From contig LUZF01000002.1 of assembly GCA_001602865.1 (NCBI GenBank), positions 1-46,139 of the forward strand: DNA of 46,139 nt, read 5' to 3'. Below the pieces are notes generated by a model that was not told where the DNA came from, did no database searches, and saw only the letters and a program-made list of their open reading frames with translations. This DNA is from Bacteroidales bacterium Bact_14 (lineage in GTDB: Bacteria > Bacteroidota > Bacteroidia > Bacteroidales > UBA932). Positions 17,155-26,449 of the stretch are shown here, piece after piece. The first letter of the stretch is position 1. The number at the start of each line of letters is the position of its first letter. The translations under genes were made by a program, and so were the position numbers.

Positions 17155-18537
17155 TTATTCGCCGCGGACGATGGCGTCGTACTTGTTGTACGCCTCCATG
17201 AACTTCGGGTCCTCATCGCGGAAGCGATAGCAGGCATTCTTGAGGTACTCGGCGACGCTGACCTTCACGTCATTGTCCTTGGTCACCTCGAAAGCCTTCT
17301 CGAACGGCGCGATGGCGTTCTTCAGGGTCGTCTCGAACTCTGCGACGAGCGCGGCATACTTCGCGTCGTCAAGCTCCTGCTGGGCCTTGTCCTGCAGGTC
17401 GACGGCCTTGTTGTACCAGTACACACCCTCGCCCACGTAACCGAACTCGTAGTTCGGGTTGATGTCGGCGCACTTGCGGTAGGCCGCGACGGCGGCGTCC
17501 TCGTTGCCGAGCTGGACGTTGATGTTGCCTTCCACATAATAGAGGGAAGCGTTGTTCGGCTCATTGGCCTTGGCCTGGTTGATCAGGTCGAAGAGCTTGC
17601 CGGTGTCCTCGTTGTTGTCGATGTAGTAGTTGATCAGGCCGATCAGGATGCTCTGGCTGTCAGGGAACTTGGCAAAACCTTGCTCCAGGTACTGCTTCGC
17701 CTTGGCCGGATCGTCCTTCTCGGAGATGTTGGCCAGCTTGGCAAATACCTCGCCGCCTTCACCGTAGAAGTTGTAACCCAGGCACTTCTCGAACATCTGC
17801 TTGGCACGGGCCATATCGCCGGCGGAGTGGGCCACGAAACCTGCGTTGTAGTAGGCCGAGGTATCCAGCTGGCCGCCGAGGGCGGACACGTCCGCGGACT
17901 GCTCGAAGAGCTTGCTGGCCTCGGAGCCCTTACCGAGGTTGTAGAGGTTGAACGCCTCGTCGGAGAGCTTGTCGGAGATGCTGTTGAAAGCCTTGTCCAG
18001 GTCCTTCTTCTTGCTGCCCTTGGTATCGAGGGCCGCCGCCTTCTTGTAGGCGTCAACCGCCTTGGTGAGGGCGTCCGGGACGACCGGGCGGGTCACTTCG
18101 ACGATGGCGAGCCTGTCTCCGTTGAAATAGAAGTTGTGGGTACCGTAGTCCTCTTTGGTGAGCTGCATACCGTTGACAACCACTTCTTCCGTGGAGCGCG
18201 GACGGGCGTTGCCCGTCACGAGCGCGAGTTCCTGCCTGCCGGCGCCGATCCAGGCGTTGCCCGCCGGAGCGTCATAAGCAGCGACATATGCCTGACCGAG
18301 CTTGATCAGGTTGGCTACGTTGTTCTTCTTTGCAACGGCAGCCTCAGCGGCGTCGACAGCCGCCTTCTTGGCTTCCAGGGCGCGGGCAGCGCTGTTACCG
18401 CCGCCACCGGGGCCACCCATGCCACGCGGAGCTCCACCGGGGCCACCGCCACCAGGGCCACCCATTCCACCGCCCGGCTGGGCGTATGCGAAGGAAATCG
18501 AGGCAACAAGTGCCAAAGTCATCAGAATCTTTTTCAT
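17155..18537 (-). CDS. secreted TPR-repeat protein with glycine-rich N-terminus
   Basis: 460 residues. The signal peptide MKKILMTLALVASISFAYA is followed at once by about 28 residues of Gly/Pro/Met (MGGPGGGG repeated). Several tetratricopeptide repeats span about 160-400 (for example AYYNAGFVAHSAGDMARAKQ, LYYVEGNINVQLGNEDAAVA). The protein is predicted periplasmic or outer-membrane-associated and would act as a protein-interaction scaffold; no enzyme motif is visible. It starts 14 bases after the gyrA stop and is co-transcribed with it, a pairing I know from other Bacteroidetes. The Gly-rich segment is low complexity and may be a flexible spacer. Confidence 0.85.
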   Translation of the reverse strand: MKKILMTLALVASISFAYAQPGGGMGGPGGGGPGGAPRGMGGPGGGGNSAARALEAKKAAVDAAEAAVAKKNNVANLIKLGQAYVAAYDAPAGNAWIGAGRQELALVTGNARPRSTEEVVVNGMQLTKEDYGTHNFYFNGDRLAIVEVTRPVVPDALTKAVDAYKKAAALDTKGSKKKDLDKAFNSISDKLSDEAFNLYNLGKGSEASKLFEQSADVSALGGQLDTSAYYNAGFVAHSAGDMARAKQMFEKCLGYNFYGEGGEVFAKLANISEKDDPAKAKQYLEQGFAKFPDSQSILIGLINYYIDNNEDTGKLFDLINQAKANEPNNASLYYVEGNINVQLGNEDAAVAAYRKCADINPNYEFGYVGEGVYWYNKAVDLQDKAQQELDDAKYAALVAEFETTLKNAIAPFEKAFEVTKDNDVKVSVAEYLKNACYRFRDEDPKFMEAYNKYDAIVRGE

Positions 18538-18551
18538 AATGTTAATTTTTA

Positions 18552-21080
18552 TTAGTTGTTAGTAATTGTTTCTTCTGTCGCCACTTCCTCTTCCTCCTCG
18601 GCGCCGGCCACGACGGATACCGCCGCAATCACGTCCCCTTCCCGGAGGTTAATGAGTCTGACGCCCTGCGTGGCCCTTCCGGCCTCCCTGATGTCGGTCA
18701 CTTTCATACGGATCGTGATTCCGGACTGGTTGATAATCATCAGGTCGTTTTCCTCTTTCACGGTCTTGATAGCAACGAGCGTGCCAGTCTTTTCCGTGAT
18801 GTTGATCGTCTTGACGCCGCGGGCGCCACGGCTGGTCAGCCGGTACTCGTCCGGGGCGGTACGCTTGCCGAAACCGCGCTCGCTGACGACGAGGACTGTA
18901 TTCTCCTTGGCATCAGGGGCTTGCGGGTCGTAGGAGATCGCGCCGACGACTTCGTCGCCCTCGGAGAGGGTGATGCCGCGGACGCCGGAGGCGCTGCGGC
19001 CCAGGGCCCTGGCGTCGGCCTCGTTGAAGCGGACGCAGCGGCCGTCGCGGCCGGCGATCATGATCTCGTGGTTGCCGTTGGTCAGGAGCGCGTCGAGCAG
19101 CTCGTCGCCATCCTTGACGGTTACGGCGATGATGCCCTTGTTGCGGCTGCGCTTGTTGGAGTATTCCGAGAGGGCGGTCTTCTTGATCGTTCCGTTCTTG
19201 GTCACGAGGACCACGAAGTTGTTCGAAGTGTATTCCGGATCCTCGATGGATTTCGCATTGAGATAGGTCTTGATCCGGTCGTCGGGTTCGATCGGCATCA
19301 GGTTCTGGACGGCGCGGCCCTTGGAGGTCTTGTTGCCTTCCGGAAGTTCGTAGACCTTCATACGGTAGCAGAGGCCCTTCTGGGTGAAGAAGAGCATCGT
19401 GCTGTGCATGTTGGCGACGTAGATGTGCTCGATGAAGTCCTCGTCGCGGGTCGCGCTGCCCTTCACGCCGACGCCGCCGCGGTTCTGGGTGCGGTATTCG
19501 GTCAGCGGGGTGCGCTTGATGTAGCCGAGGTGGGAAATCGTGATTACGACGTCCTCGTCCGGATAGAAGTCCTCCGGGTTGAAGTCGTCGGCGGAGAAGA
19601 CGATCTCCGAGCGGCGCGGGTCGGCGTGGCGGGCCTTCAGGTCCATCGTCTCCTGCTTCACGATCGCGAGCTGCTCTTCCTCGCTGCCGAGGACTTTCTC
19701 GCAGTAGGCGATGAACTTCTCGAGCTCGTCGTATTCCGCCTGGAGCTTGGTCTTTTCGAGGCCGGTCAGCTGGCGGAGGCGCATCTCGATGATGGCGGAC
19801 GCCTGCGGATCCGTGAAGCCGAAGGTCTCCATCAGGCGGGCCTTCGCGTCGTCGACGCTCTTCGAGGTCTTGATGATCTGGACGATTTCGTCAATCACGT
19901 CGATGGCCTTGAGGAGGCCTTCGAGGATGTGGGCGCGCTTGCGGGCCTTTTCCAGCTCGAAGCGGGTCCGGCGGACGACGACTTCGTGGCGGAACTCGAC
20001 GAAGTTGCGGATCAGGTCCTTGAGGGACAGGGTCTGCGGACGGCCTTTCACCAGGGCGACGTTGTTGATCGCGAAGCTGCTCTGGAGGGCCGTATATTTG
20101 AATAAGGTATTCAGGACGACGTTGGAGTTGGCGCCCGCCTTGAGGCGGAAGACCACCCGGACGCCCTCGCGCGAGGTCTCGTCGTTGATATAGGAGATGC
20201 CGTCGATGCGCTTGTCCTCGACCATCTGGCCGATGCGCTCGATCATATCCTTCTTGTTGACCATATACGGGATCTCGGTCGCGACGATGGTCTCGCGGCC
20301 GTTCTCGCCGACTTCGATCTCGGTCTTCGCGCGGACGACGACCTTGCCGCGTCCGGTCTCATAGGCGTCGATGATGCCCTGGCGGCCCTGGATGATGCCT
20401 CCGGTCGGGAAGTCCGGACCCTTGACATACTGCATCAGGCCTTCGGTCGTAATCTCAGGGTCGTCGATGTAGGCGCAGATCGCGTCGCAGACCTCCCCGA
20501 GGTTGTGGGGCGCCATATTCGTCGCCATACCGACCGCGATGCCGGACGAGCCGTTGAGCAGCAGCAGCGGAGCCTTGGTCGGAAGGACCGTCGGCTCGAG
20601 GATCGTATCGTCGAAGTTCAGCTGGAAGTCGACCGTATCCTTGTCCAGGTCGGCCAGGACGTCTTCCGTAATCTTTTCCAGCTTCGCTTCCGTATATCGC
20701 ATCGCCGCCACCGGATCTCCGTCCATCGAGCCGAAGTTGCCCTGGCCGAAGATGAGGGGGTAGCGCTGGTTCCAAGGCTGCGCCAGGCGGGCCATCGCGT
20801 CGTAGACGCTCGAGTCGCCGTGCGGATGGAATTTGCCGAGCACCTCGCCGACGATACGCGCAGACTTCTTCGTCTGGCCGCCGTAGCCGATGCCCATGCC
20901 GTCCATGCCGAAGAGCACGCGGCGCTGCACCGGTTTCAGGCCGTCCCGGACATCCGGGAGGGCGCGGGACACGATGACGGACATCGAGTAGTCGATGTAC
21001 GCAGAGCGCATCTCCTGGTCGATTTCGACCGGTTCGATATAGCCGTGAATCTGCTCTTCTTTCAGTTCCTCATTCTCCAT
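18552..21080 (-). CDS. gyrA: DNA gyrase subunit A
   Basis: 842 residues from ATG 21080 ([10 protein letters not shown]); an upstream extension overlaps the promoter region and is rejected. The breakage-reunion domain has [20 protein letters not shown], the quinolone-resistance region [10 protein letters not shown] with the wild-type-like Ser90 and Asp94, and the catalytic tyrosine in MRYTEAK (Tyr129). The C-terminal beta-pinwheel shows six blade repeats (for example [20 protein letters not shown]), with QNRGGVG in place of the canonical GyrA box. With GyrB it introduces negative supercoils; gyrB is not in the window. It is the first gene of an operon with the TPR protein. Confidence 0.97.
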   Translation of the reverse strand: MENEELKEEQIHGYIEPVEIDQEMRSAYIDYSMSVIVSRALPDVRDGLKPVQRRVLFGMDGMGIGYGGQTKKSARIVGEVLGKFHPHGDSSVYDAMARLAQPWNQRYPLIFGQGNFGSMDGDPVAAMRYTEAKLEKITEDVLADLDKDTVDFQLNFDDTILEPTVLPTKAPLLLLNGSSGIAVGMATNMAPHNLGEVCDAICAYIDDPEITTEGLMQYVKGPDFPTGGIIQGRQGIIDAYETGRGKVVVRAKTEIEVGENGRETIVATEIPYMVNKKDMIERIGQMVEDKRIDGISYINDETSREGVRVVFRLKAGANSNVVLNTLFKYTALQSSFAINNVALVKGRPQTLSLKDLIRNFVEFRHEVVVRRTRFELEKARKRAHILEGLLKAIDVIDEIVQIIKTSKSVDDAKARLMETFGFTDPQASAIIEMRLRQLTGLEKTKLQAEYDELEKFIAYCEKVLGSEEEQLAIVKQETMDLKARHADPRRSEIVFSADDFNPEDFYPDEDVVITISHLGYIKRTPLTEYRTQNRGGVGVKGSATRDEDFIEHIYVANMHSTMLFFTQKGLCYRMKVYELPEGNKTSKGRAVQNLMPIEPDDRIKTYLNAKSIEDPEYTSNNFVVLVTKNGTIKKTALSEYSNKRSRNKGIIAVTVKDGDELLDALLTNGNHEIMIAGRDGRCVRFNEADARALGRSASGVRGITLSEGDEVVGAISYDPQAPDAKENTVLVVSERGFGKRTAPDEYRLTSRGARGVKTINITEKTGTLVAIKTVKEENDLMIINQSGITIRMKVTDIREAGRATQGVRLINLREGDVIAAVSVVAGAEEEEEVATEETITNN

Positions 21081-21116
21081 AAATCTTCTCCAAATATTCG
21101 CTTCAATATAAACATA

Positions 21117-21124
21117 CAAATTTA
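21117..21124 (-). promoter_or_regulatory. -7 promoter box TAAATTTG for gyrA
   Basis: Exact minus-strand match 36 bases before ATG 21080, giving a leader of about 30 bases, longer than for most genes here. It stands back to back with the promoter of the Clp-domain gene. Confidence 0.65.
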
Positions 21125-21138
21125 GTGAAAATATTTTA

Positions 21139-21146
21139 TATTTTTG
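21139..21146 (+). promoter_or_regulatory. -7 promoter box TATTTTTG for the Clp N-domain gene
   Basis: Exact TAnnTTTG, five bases before ATG 21152. It supports that ATG over the in-frame GTG at 21125. Confidence 0.65.
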
Positions 21147-21151
21147 CAGTG

Positions 21152-21688
21152 ATGAAGCTAGAACTGTCCGAAGAAATCACAAAGATCCTGGAGTACGCGA
21201 AGAATGAGGCGATGCGGACCGGATCCTACCAGGCCGGCACCGGCCATCTGCTGCTGGGTCTCCTCCGCCACGGCGACAACGACGCCTGCCGCATCCTGGC
21301 GCAGGCGGGCGTAGACCCGGCCGCGCTGAAGCTCCACCTGGACGGGAAGCTCTTCCGCCGCGCGGGCATCCCCTACGTCGAGGAAGAGCGCATCGGCTTC
21401 TCGCGGGACGCGGAAAACACGATGAGCCTCGCCTTCCTGGAGGCCTCGATGGCATCGCAGCGCGAGGTGCGCGCCGTCCACCTCCTGCTCTCCGCCGTCC
21501 GCTGCCCCGGCAGCCTCTGCACGGACTTCCTCGAGCAGCACGGCGTCAGCTACGCAAAGCTGGCGGAAGCGATGCGCGCGGCGGGGCTGCTGCAGCCCGA
21601 GGTCCGGGAAGAGAAAGAAGAAAAGCCTGCGGAACGGCTGCTCGATGTGCTCGAGCTGATCGGCCGCGAAAACCAGATATTCAGCTGA
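21152..21688 (+). CDS. stand-alone Clp N-terminal (Clp R) domain protein
   Basis: 178 residues. It has the double Clp-repeat N-domain of ClpA/ClpC: EEITKILEYAKNEAMRTGS, then GTGHLLLGLLRHGDNDACRIL and the second repeat LAFLEASMASQREVRAVHLLLS. The AAA+ modules of ClpC are absent, so it cannot unfold substrates itself. Such isolated N-domains are seen as adaptor-like or decoy partners of Clp ATPases; that role is inference. The tail (about 150-178) is charged and Glu-rich. It is separated by one base from the alpha/beta hydrolase and shares its promoter. Confidence 0.85.
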   Translation: MKLELSEEITKILEYAKNEAMRTGSYQAGTGHLLLGLLRHGDNDACRILAQAGVDPAALKLHLDGKLFRRAGIPYVEEERIGFSRDAENTMSLAFLEASMASQREVRAVHLLLSAVRCPGSLCTDFLEQHGVSYAKLAEAMRAAGLLQPEVREEKEEKPAERLLDVLELIGRENQIFS

Positions 21689-21689
21689 G

Positions 21690-22643
21690 ATGAAAAAGAA
21701 CCTTCTTACCGCGGGCGTGGCCGGGATGGCCCTCCTCTGCACGGTGCCGGACCTGGAAGCCCAGGAGTTCGAGCCTTCCGGCGTCTATCTGTATGCGGAA
21801 AAAGACGGGCAGGAGCTGTCCCTGAGCATCTATGATCCTGCGCCCGGCAGCCAGACCAGGCTCGACGGCAGGAGCAAGCCGACCATCATCTTCTTGTTCG
21901 GCGGCGGCTTTAAGGAAGGGACGCGCGACAACGTGTTCTACCACCCCTGGTACCGCCGGCTGACGGAGAACGGCTACCGGGTCATCTCCATCGACTACCG
22001 CCTCGGCCTGAAGGACGTCACCAAGCTGGGCATCTTCCAGAACAAGCTCCTGGAAGACGCGATCCGGCTCGCCGTGGACGATCTTTTCAGCGCCACGGCC
22101 TTCCTGCTGGACAACGCGGAGAGCCTCGGCATCGAGCCGGACAACATCGTCGTCAGCGGCTCCTCCGCCGGCGCGATCACGTCCCTCCAGGCGGACTGGG
22201 AGGTCTGCAACCGTGCGCCGGCCGCGCGCATCCTGCCGGCGGACTTCCGCTACGCCGGCGTGATGGCCTTCTCCGGCGCCATCTTCTCCCGCAGCGGACT
22301 CCCCTCCTACCTCCGGGAGCCGGCGCCGACGCTGTTCTTCCACGGCACCGCGGACAAGCTCGTCCCTTACAAGCAGATCTCCTTCCTGCGCATCCATTTC
22401 GCCGGCTCCGACAAGCTCAGCAGCATCTTCCGGCGCAAGGGTTACAATTACAACATTTTCCGTTTCCTGGGCAACACCCACGAAATCGCCGCCTCCATGG
22501 AGCACAACTTCGACCGGGAGATCGAATTCCTGGAGACCAACGTGATCCGGCGCGAAAAAAGGATCATCGACTTGTCCATCGACGATCCTTCGATCGAAAG
22601 GCCGGATTGGGCGACCAAAACCAGCAAGGATATCTATCAGTAG
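21690..22643 (+). CDS. secreted alpha/beta hydrolase (esterase/lipase family)
   Basis: 317 residues with a signal peptide (MKKNLLTAGVAGMALLC, cleavage after LEA). The oxyanion region is IIFLFGGGFKEGTRD and the nucleophile elbow is VSGSSAGA. The acid is likely Asp in FHGTADKLVP and the base His in FLGNTHEIA. It resembles carboxylesterase/BD-FAE-like enzymes, so it may release small acyl groups from glycans or esters; the substrate is not determinable. It is co-transcribed with the Clp N-domain protein at a one-base spacing, an odd pairing of a cytoplasmic and an exported protein. Its stop lies three bases from that of the convergent nucleoside phosphorylase. Confidence 0.85.
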   Translation: MKKNLLTAGVAGMALLCTVPDLEAQEFEPSGVYLYAEKDGQELSLSIYDPAPGSQTRLDGRSKPTIIFLFGGGFKEGTRDNVFYHPWYRRLTENGYRVISIDYRLGLKDVTKLGIFQNKLLEDAIRLAVDDLFSATAFLLDNAESLGIEPDNIVVSGSSAGAITSLQADWEVCNRAPAARILPADFRYAGVMAFSGAIFSRSGLPSYLREPAPTLFFHGTADKLVPYKQISFLRIHFAGSDKLSSIFRRKGYNYNIFRFLGNTHEIAASMEHNFDREIEFLETNVIRREKRIIDLSIDDPSIERPDWATKTSKDIYQ

Positions 22644-22646
22644 CGC

Positions 22647-23516
22647 CTACATCGTCAGGCGGTCCAGCGCCAGGCCGACGAGCGAATGGACCATCGGTTT
22701 GTAATCGGTATTGCTGCTCTTCAGGTAGCGGTTTGCGATGATGCAGCAGACCGTGCCGGCTTCGTGGCCCATATGGCGCGCGAGGCCCGCGATGGCCGAT
22801 CCCTCCATCTCGAAATTCGCTATCCGGTAGCCGTCGAAGGAGAAGGTCTCGAAATCCCGGATCATATCAGGCATCGCGAGCGGGAGCCGCACGACGCGGC
22901 CCTGGGGCCCGTAGAAGCCCGAGGCGGAGATGGTCATTCCCTTGACGGTGCAGTCTTCGAAGCGCCGGATCATATCCTCGCCCGCCTTGGCGAAATACGG
23001 ATCCGGGAGGTGCTTATTCCACTTGACGTGCTTCTTGAACGCCTCTTCCATCGCGAGGTTGGAGATGCTGTCGCGGTCGGCGTACCAGTTCAGCAGGCCG
23101 TCGCAGCCGATGGAGTAGTGGGAGAAGACGCTGGCGCCGATCGGGATGTCGGGGTGGATCGCGCCGCTGGTCCCGATGCGCAGGATCTTGAGTTTCCGCA
23201 GCTCCGGCCGGACCTCGCGGGTCGCGAAGTCCACGTTGGCGAGCGCGTCCAGCTCGGTCATCACGATGTCGATGTTGTCCGTGCCGATGCCGGTCGAGAG
23301 GGCGGTCACGCGCTTTCCGTGGTAGCTGCCCGTCAGGGAGTGGAATTCCCGGGAGGAATGCTCGCACTCGATGTCCGTGAAGTAGTCCTTGAAGAAGTCG
23401 ATGCGGCTCTGGTCGCCGACGAGGACGACGATGTCGGCGAGCTCTTCCGGGCGGAGGTGGATATGGAACGCCGAGCCGTCGGCGTTGATGATGAGTTCGG
23501 ATTCTGCGATTCTCAT
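22647..23516 (-). CDS. nucleoside phosphorylase (PNP/UDP family)
   Basis: 289 residues. Family motifs: VVLVGDQSRIDFFKDYF near the start, STGIGTDNIDIVMTEL, the phosphate/ribose region LRIGTSGAIHPDIPIG, and the closing NFEMEGSAIAGLA. The enzyme cleaves a nucleoside with phosphate to free base and ribose-1-phosphate; uridine phosphorylase-like activity is most likely but the base specificity is not certain. It is a single gene with its own promoter (-7 box at 23539-23546), divergent from the DUF4293 gene. Confidence 0.92.
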   Translation of the reverse strand: MRIAESELIINADGSAFHIHLRPEELADIVVLVGDQSRIDFFKDYFTDIECEHSSREFHSLTGSYHGKRVTALSTGIGTDNIDIVMTELDALANVDFATREVRPELRKLKILRIGTSGAIHPDIPIGASVFSHYSIGCDGLLNWYADRDSISNLAMEEAFKKHVKWNKHLPDPYFAKAGEDMIRRFEDCTVKGMTISASGFYGPQGRVVRLPLAMPDMIRDFETFSFDGYRIANFEMEGSAIAGLARHMGHEAGTVCCIIANRYLKSSNTDYKPMVHSLVGLALDRLTM

Positions 23517-23538
23517 GGCTGTCGTGTCTAGGGTTACG

Positions 23539-23546
23539 CAAATGTA
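23539..23546 (-). promoter_or_regulatory. -7 promoter box TACATTTG for the nucleoside phosphorylase
   Basis: Exact minus-strand match 22 bases before ATG 23516, with an expected leader of roughly 16 bases. Confidence 0.65.
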
Positions 23547-23567
23547 GGTTTTTGCGGCGGTTTTTCC

Positions 23568-23575
23568 TATTTTTG
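23568..23575 (+). promoter_or_regulatory. -7 promoter box TATTTTTG for the DUF4293 gene
   Basis: Exact TAnnTTTG 21 bases before ATG 23597. It favours that ATG over an in-frame upstream start at 23552, which would lie upstream of the box. Confidence 0.65.
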
Positions 23576-23596
23576 TCCCACAAAACCGAAATCCCT

Positions 23597-24028
23597 ATGT
23601 GGCAACGCATCCAAACCCTGTACCTGCTGCTCTCGACGGTCCTCGTCGGCCTGCTCTTCTTCGTCAACAAGGCCGTCATCCCCGGCGCCGACGGCATCGC
23701 GCAGGAAATCACCTACACGGTCTATACGCCTTACCTGATTCTGTTGATCGTCATTACCCTGCTGCACCTGATCGCGCTGACGACCTTCCGCGTGCGTGTC
23801 CTGCAGATGCGGACGGCGATGTTCGCCGCCCTGGTGACCCTCGGCCTGCTGGGCTGGCTGGCCGTGGACTATTTCACGGCGGATCCGGGCGTGGTTTTCC
23901 GCGTCAGCGTGCTCTTCCCGCTCGCCGCGATCGTGCTGGACGTGCTCGCCGCGCGCAGCATCCTCGCCGACCAGCTGATGGTCGAGAGCGTGGGACGGCT
24001 CCGCAGCCGCCGGAAAAACGGGAAATAG
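23597..24028 (+). CDS. DUF4293 family membrane protein
   Basis: 143 residues beginning MWQRIQTLYLLLSTVLVGLL, the characteristic start of DUF4293, a small four-helix membrane protein confined to Bacteroidetes. Four hydrophobic segments are visible (about 7-24, 43-60, 72-88 and 97-120) with a basic C-terminal tail (RLRSRRKNGK). Function is unknown. Its TAG stop directly abuts the stop of the convergent LytTR gene with no base between. Confidence 0.88.
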   Translation: MWQRIQTLYLLLSTVLVGLLFFVNKAVIPGADGIAQEITYTVYTPYLILLIVITLLHLIALTTFRVRVLQMRTAMFAALVTLGLLGWLAVDYFTADPGVVFRVSVLFPLAAIVLDVLAARSILADQLMVESVGRLRSRRKNGK

Positions 24029-24910
24029 CTAGCGGGAGTTGAAGCGCCGCAGGACGTTCTCTTCGTACGTTTTCGTTACCGGAATCGGATCCGAATCCTC
24101 GAGGTCCAGTTCAATCGTGTACCCTTCCTTCTGGCGCGTCAGGACCTTGACGTGCGTCATATTGACGATGTACTTGCGGTGGCAGCGGACCAGTTCGCTG
24201 TCGAGGAAGCTCTCCTCGACGGTCTTCAGGCGGCAGCGCAGCATATACTGCTTCAGCATCCCCTTCGCGTCGGCGTACCAGACCTTGATGTAATTGTCGT
24301 CTGACTCGATGTAGTACAGGTTCGAGGAGCTGATGGAGAGCCGCAGCGCGCCGCTGTTGTCGAAGAGCGTGATCTTCTTCTCCTGCTGCGGGGTCAGCGT
24401 CTCGTCGGAGACGACGCTGCCGTAGTTCATCAGCCGGATGGTGTTGTCCTTGTCGTTCAGGGCGAAGTACATCCCGGCGAGGATGTACGGGATGCCGAGG
24501 GAGACCGTCGCATACACCAGCGCATTCAGGAAGACGGAATGGAGTTTCGTGCCGGCCAGGTCGATCAGGCCCGCCCTGTCGGCGAGGACGGTGAAACAGG
24601 TGTAGAGGGCGCAGACGACGATGACTTCCGCAAGATTCCAGAGGATGTAATGGCTGAAACGCATCTCGAAGCGCTCGCGGGTCTTGTACATCAGGCGCTT
24701 GCTCAGCGAGACGAGCAGGAACGACAGGAGGAAGAAGAGGACCGTGTACGCGAAGGCTTCGGAGGCGCCCAGCTGGAACCAGGCGTTGTGGGAGAACGGC
24801 ACGCTGACCAGCATGAACACGACGGAGAAGAAGAACGTGAAGTTCACCGTCGAGATCAGCTGCTCTTTCCCCAGCAGATAACCGGGCAGTCTGTCGTTCC
24901 AGGAAATCAT
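24029..24910 (-). CDS. membrane-anchored LytTR-type transcriptional regulator
   Basis: 293 residues. The N-terminal half has four hydrophobic segments (for example FTFFFSVVFMLVSVPF, YTVLFFLLSFLLVSLS). The C-terminal about 100 residues form a LytTR DNA-binding domain: YYIESDDNYIKVWYADAKG, VEESFLDSELVRCHRKYIVN, then HVKVLTRQKEGYTIELD. There is no receiver domain, so regulation would come from the membrane part directly. Start ATG 24910 is followed upstream by a -7 box at five bases. It is divergent from fabF, and its targets are unknown. Confidence 0.87.
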   Translation of the reverse strand: MISWNDRLPGYLLGKEQLISTVNFTFFFSVVFMLVSVPFSHNAWFQLGASEAFAYTVLFFLLSFLLVSLSKRLMYKTRERFEMRFSHYILWNLAEVIVVCALYTCFTVLADRAGLIDLAGTKLHSVFLNALVYATVSLGIPYILAGMYFALNDKDNTIRLMNYGSVVSDETLTPQQEKKITLFDNSGALRLSISSSNLYYIESDDNYIKVWYADAKGMLKQYMLRCRLKTVEESFLDSELVRCHRKYIVNMTHVKVLTRQKEGYTIELDLEDSDPIPVTKTYEENVLRRFNSR

Positions 24911-24914
24911 CGCG

Positions 24915-24922
24915 CAAATATA
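24915..24922 (-). promoter_or_regulatory. -7 promoter box TATATTTG for the LytTR gene
   Basis: Exact minus-strand match five bases upstream of ATG 24910; predicted transcript is leaderless. Confidence 0.65.
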
Positions 24923-24960
24923 GTGAATCCTGCGGAATTGATAAAATTCAGGAAAATGCC

Positions 24961-24968
24961 TACCTTTG
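24961..24968 (+). promoter_or_regulatory. -7 promoter box TACCTTTG for fabF
   Basis: Exact TAnnTTTG 16 bases before ATG 24985, so the leader is about 10 bases. Confidence 0.68.
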
Positions 24969-24984
24969 CAGTCCCTTTTTAATT

Positions 24985-26247
24985 ATGGATACGAAAATTA
25001 GAAGAGTAGCCGTAACCGGACTCGGCGTCCTGACCCCGGTCGGAAATGATGTCCCCACCTTCTGGAAGAACCTCATCGGCGGCGTCTGCGGCATTGACTA
25101 TATCACTGAATTCCCTGTCGAGGAACTCCTCGTCAAGATCGGCGGCAAGATCCACGATTTCGACCCCGAGCAGTACGGGATGGACAAGCCGTTCATCCGC
25201 AAGCAGGATCCCTTTACCATTTACGCGATGGCGTCCGCCTGGCAGGCGATGCGCGACTCCGGCCTCGTCGCCGAGGGCGAAGGACAGAACATCGACCCGA
25301 TGCGCCTGGGCGTCTATGTCAGCTCCGGCATCGGCGGTTTCAGCACCATCTACACCGAAGTCGGCAAAATGTACGAGGACCCTTCAGGCAAGTGGCTGTC
25401 CCCGAACTTCATCCCGACGATGATCAGCAACATCGCCGCCGGCCAGATCGCCATCCGCTACCACGCCCAGGGCCCGAACATCAACGTCGTGACCGCCTGC
25501 GCCTCCTCGACGCACGCCCTCGGCGAGGCGTTCCGCGCCATCCGCCACGGCTACGCCGACGCCATCATCGCCGGCGGCTCCGACCACTGCACGATTCCGA
25601 TCGGCCTCGCCGGCTTCGCCAACGCCCGCGCCATCAGCCGTGCGGAGGACCCGAAATACGCCTCCCTGCCGTTCAACGCCAACCGCGGCGGCTTCGTGAT
25701 GGCGGACGGTTCCGCGATGCTGATCCTGGAAGAGTATGAACACGCCGTCGCGCGCGGCGCGCACATCTATGCGGAGCTGGTGGGCTACGGCAGCACCTGC
25801 GACGCTTACCACGCGACCGCCCCGCGTCCGGACGGCACGACCCAGGCCGCCTGCATCCGCCAGGCCCTCGACGAAGCCGCCTTCGACGAGGCCCGCGACA
25901 CGGTCTACATCAACGCCCACGGCACCGGCACCCGCCTCAACGACGTCTCCGAGACCAAGGCCTTCAAGCTCGCCCTCGGCGACTACGCCTACCGCTGCCA
26001 CATCTCCTCGACCAAGTCGATGCACGGCCATATGTTCGGCGCGACCGGCGCCGCCGAAGCCGTCGTCACGGTCCTCACCCTCGAGCGCGGCATCATCCCC
26101 CCGACCATCAACCTCGACACCCCGGACCCGGAGTGCGACCTCGACTACACCCCGAACCACGCCGTCGAAGCCCCCGTCAACCTGGGCCTCAGCGACTCCT
26201 TCGGCTTCGGCGGCCATAACGCCTGTCTGGCTTTCAGAAAAATCTAG
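24985..26247 (+). CDS. fabF: beta-ketoacyl-ACP synthase II (KAS II)
   Basis: 420 residues, normal for FabF. The active-site cysteine is in VTACASSTHALGEA (Cys172), with His312 in NAHGTGTRLND and Lys344/His349 in SSTKSMHGHMFGATGA, reproducing the E. coli spacing. It condenses malonyl-ACP with acyl-ACP in fatty-acid elongation. No acpP or other fab gene is adjacent. The conserved end GHNACLAFRKI is notable because an inverted, slightly diverged copy of the last 12 codons lies at 33684-33719. The gene end forms a hairpin with the following bases (26229-26264). Confidence 0.96.
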   Translation: MDTKIRRVAVTGLGVLTPVGNDVPTFWKNLIGGVCGIDYITEFPVEELLVKIGGKIHDFDPEQYGMDKPFIRKQDPFTIYAMASAWQAMRDSGLVAEGEGQNIDPMRLGVYVSSGIGGFSTIYTEVGKMYEDPSGKWLSPNFIPTMISNIAAGQIAIRYHAQGPNINVVTACASSTHALGEAFRAIRHGYADAIIAGGSDHCTIPIGLAGFANARAISRAEDPKYASLPFNANRGGFVMADGSAMLILEEYEHAVARGAHIYAELVGYGSTCDAYHATAPRPDGTTQAACIRQALDEAAFDEARDTVYINAHGTGTRLNDVSETKAFKLALGDYAYRCHISSTKSMHGHMFGATGAAEAVVTVLTLERGIIPPTINLDTPDPECDLDYTPNHAVEAPVNLGLSDSFGFGGHNACLAFRKI

Positions 26248-26264
26248 CGGTTTTTCTAAAAGCC
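26229..26264 (+). terminator. hairpin using the fabF coding tail as left arm
   Basis: Arms of 14 bases, GGCTTTCAGAAAAA (26229-26242) and TTTTTCTAAAAGCC (26251-26264), pair with one G-U wobble; the fabF stop is in the loop. The right arm is thus an imperfect inverted copy of the gene end. A T-run after the stem is weak, so terminator strength is uncertain. Confidence 0.55.
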
Positions 26265-26269
26265 CCACT

Positions 26270-26449
26270 TCTCAACCCCCTGTCGCTTCGCGAGTATCGG
26301 GTGTCGCAGGTGCGAAAATGATGGGGGTACCTGCAGCGATTTATGGGCTGGAGAACGGATTTGCGTCGCAGGTGTCGTATGCTTTATCGCACCTGCGACA
26401 CTTTAGCGGACGCTGAAAGACTGAAAGAGGCTGCCTAGGCAGCCTCTTT
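26270..26449. repeat. 180-bp intergenic repeat, copy 1
   Basis: This stretch matches 33728-33907 at 177 of 180 positions in the same orientation. It fills the fabF-prfA gap and runs 15 bases into the prfA end. Inside are 15-base inverted arms (26301-26315 and 26387-26401, GTGTCGCAGGTGCGA) and a further direct copy of GTCGCAGGT near 26364. Its right end (26412-26438) is an inverted copy of the prfA tail, reading A-E-R-L-K-E-A-A-stop on the plus strand. No open reading frame of note is present, so it would be non-autonomous if mobile. Confidence 0.9.

Noticed and set aside
26248-26434. The 180-bp repeat as a CRISPR unit, tRNA gene or riboswitch
   Set aside because: Only two distant copies, no regular spacing, no cloverleaf, and it lies after gene ends rather than before starts.
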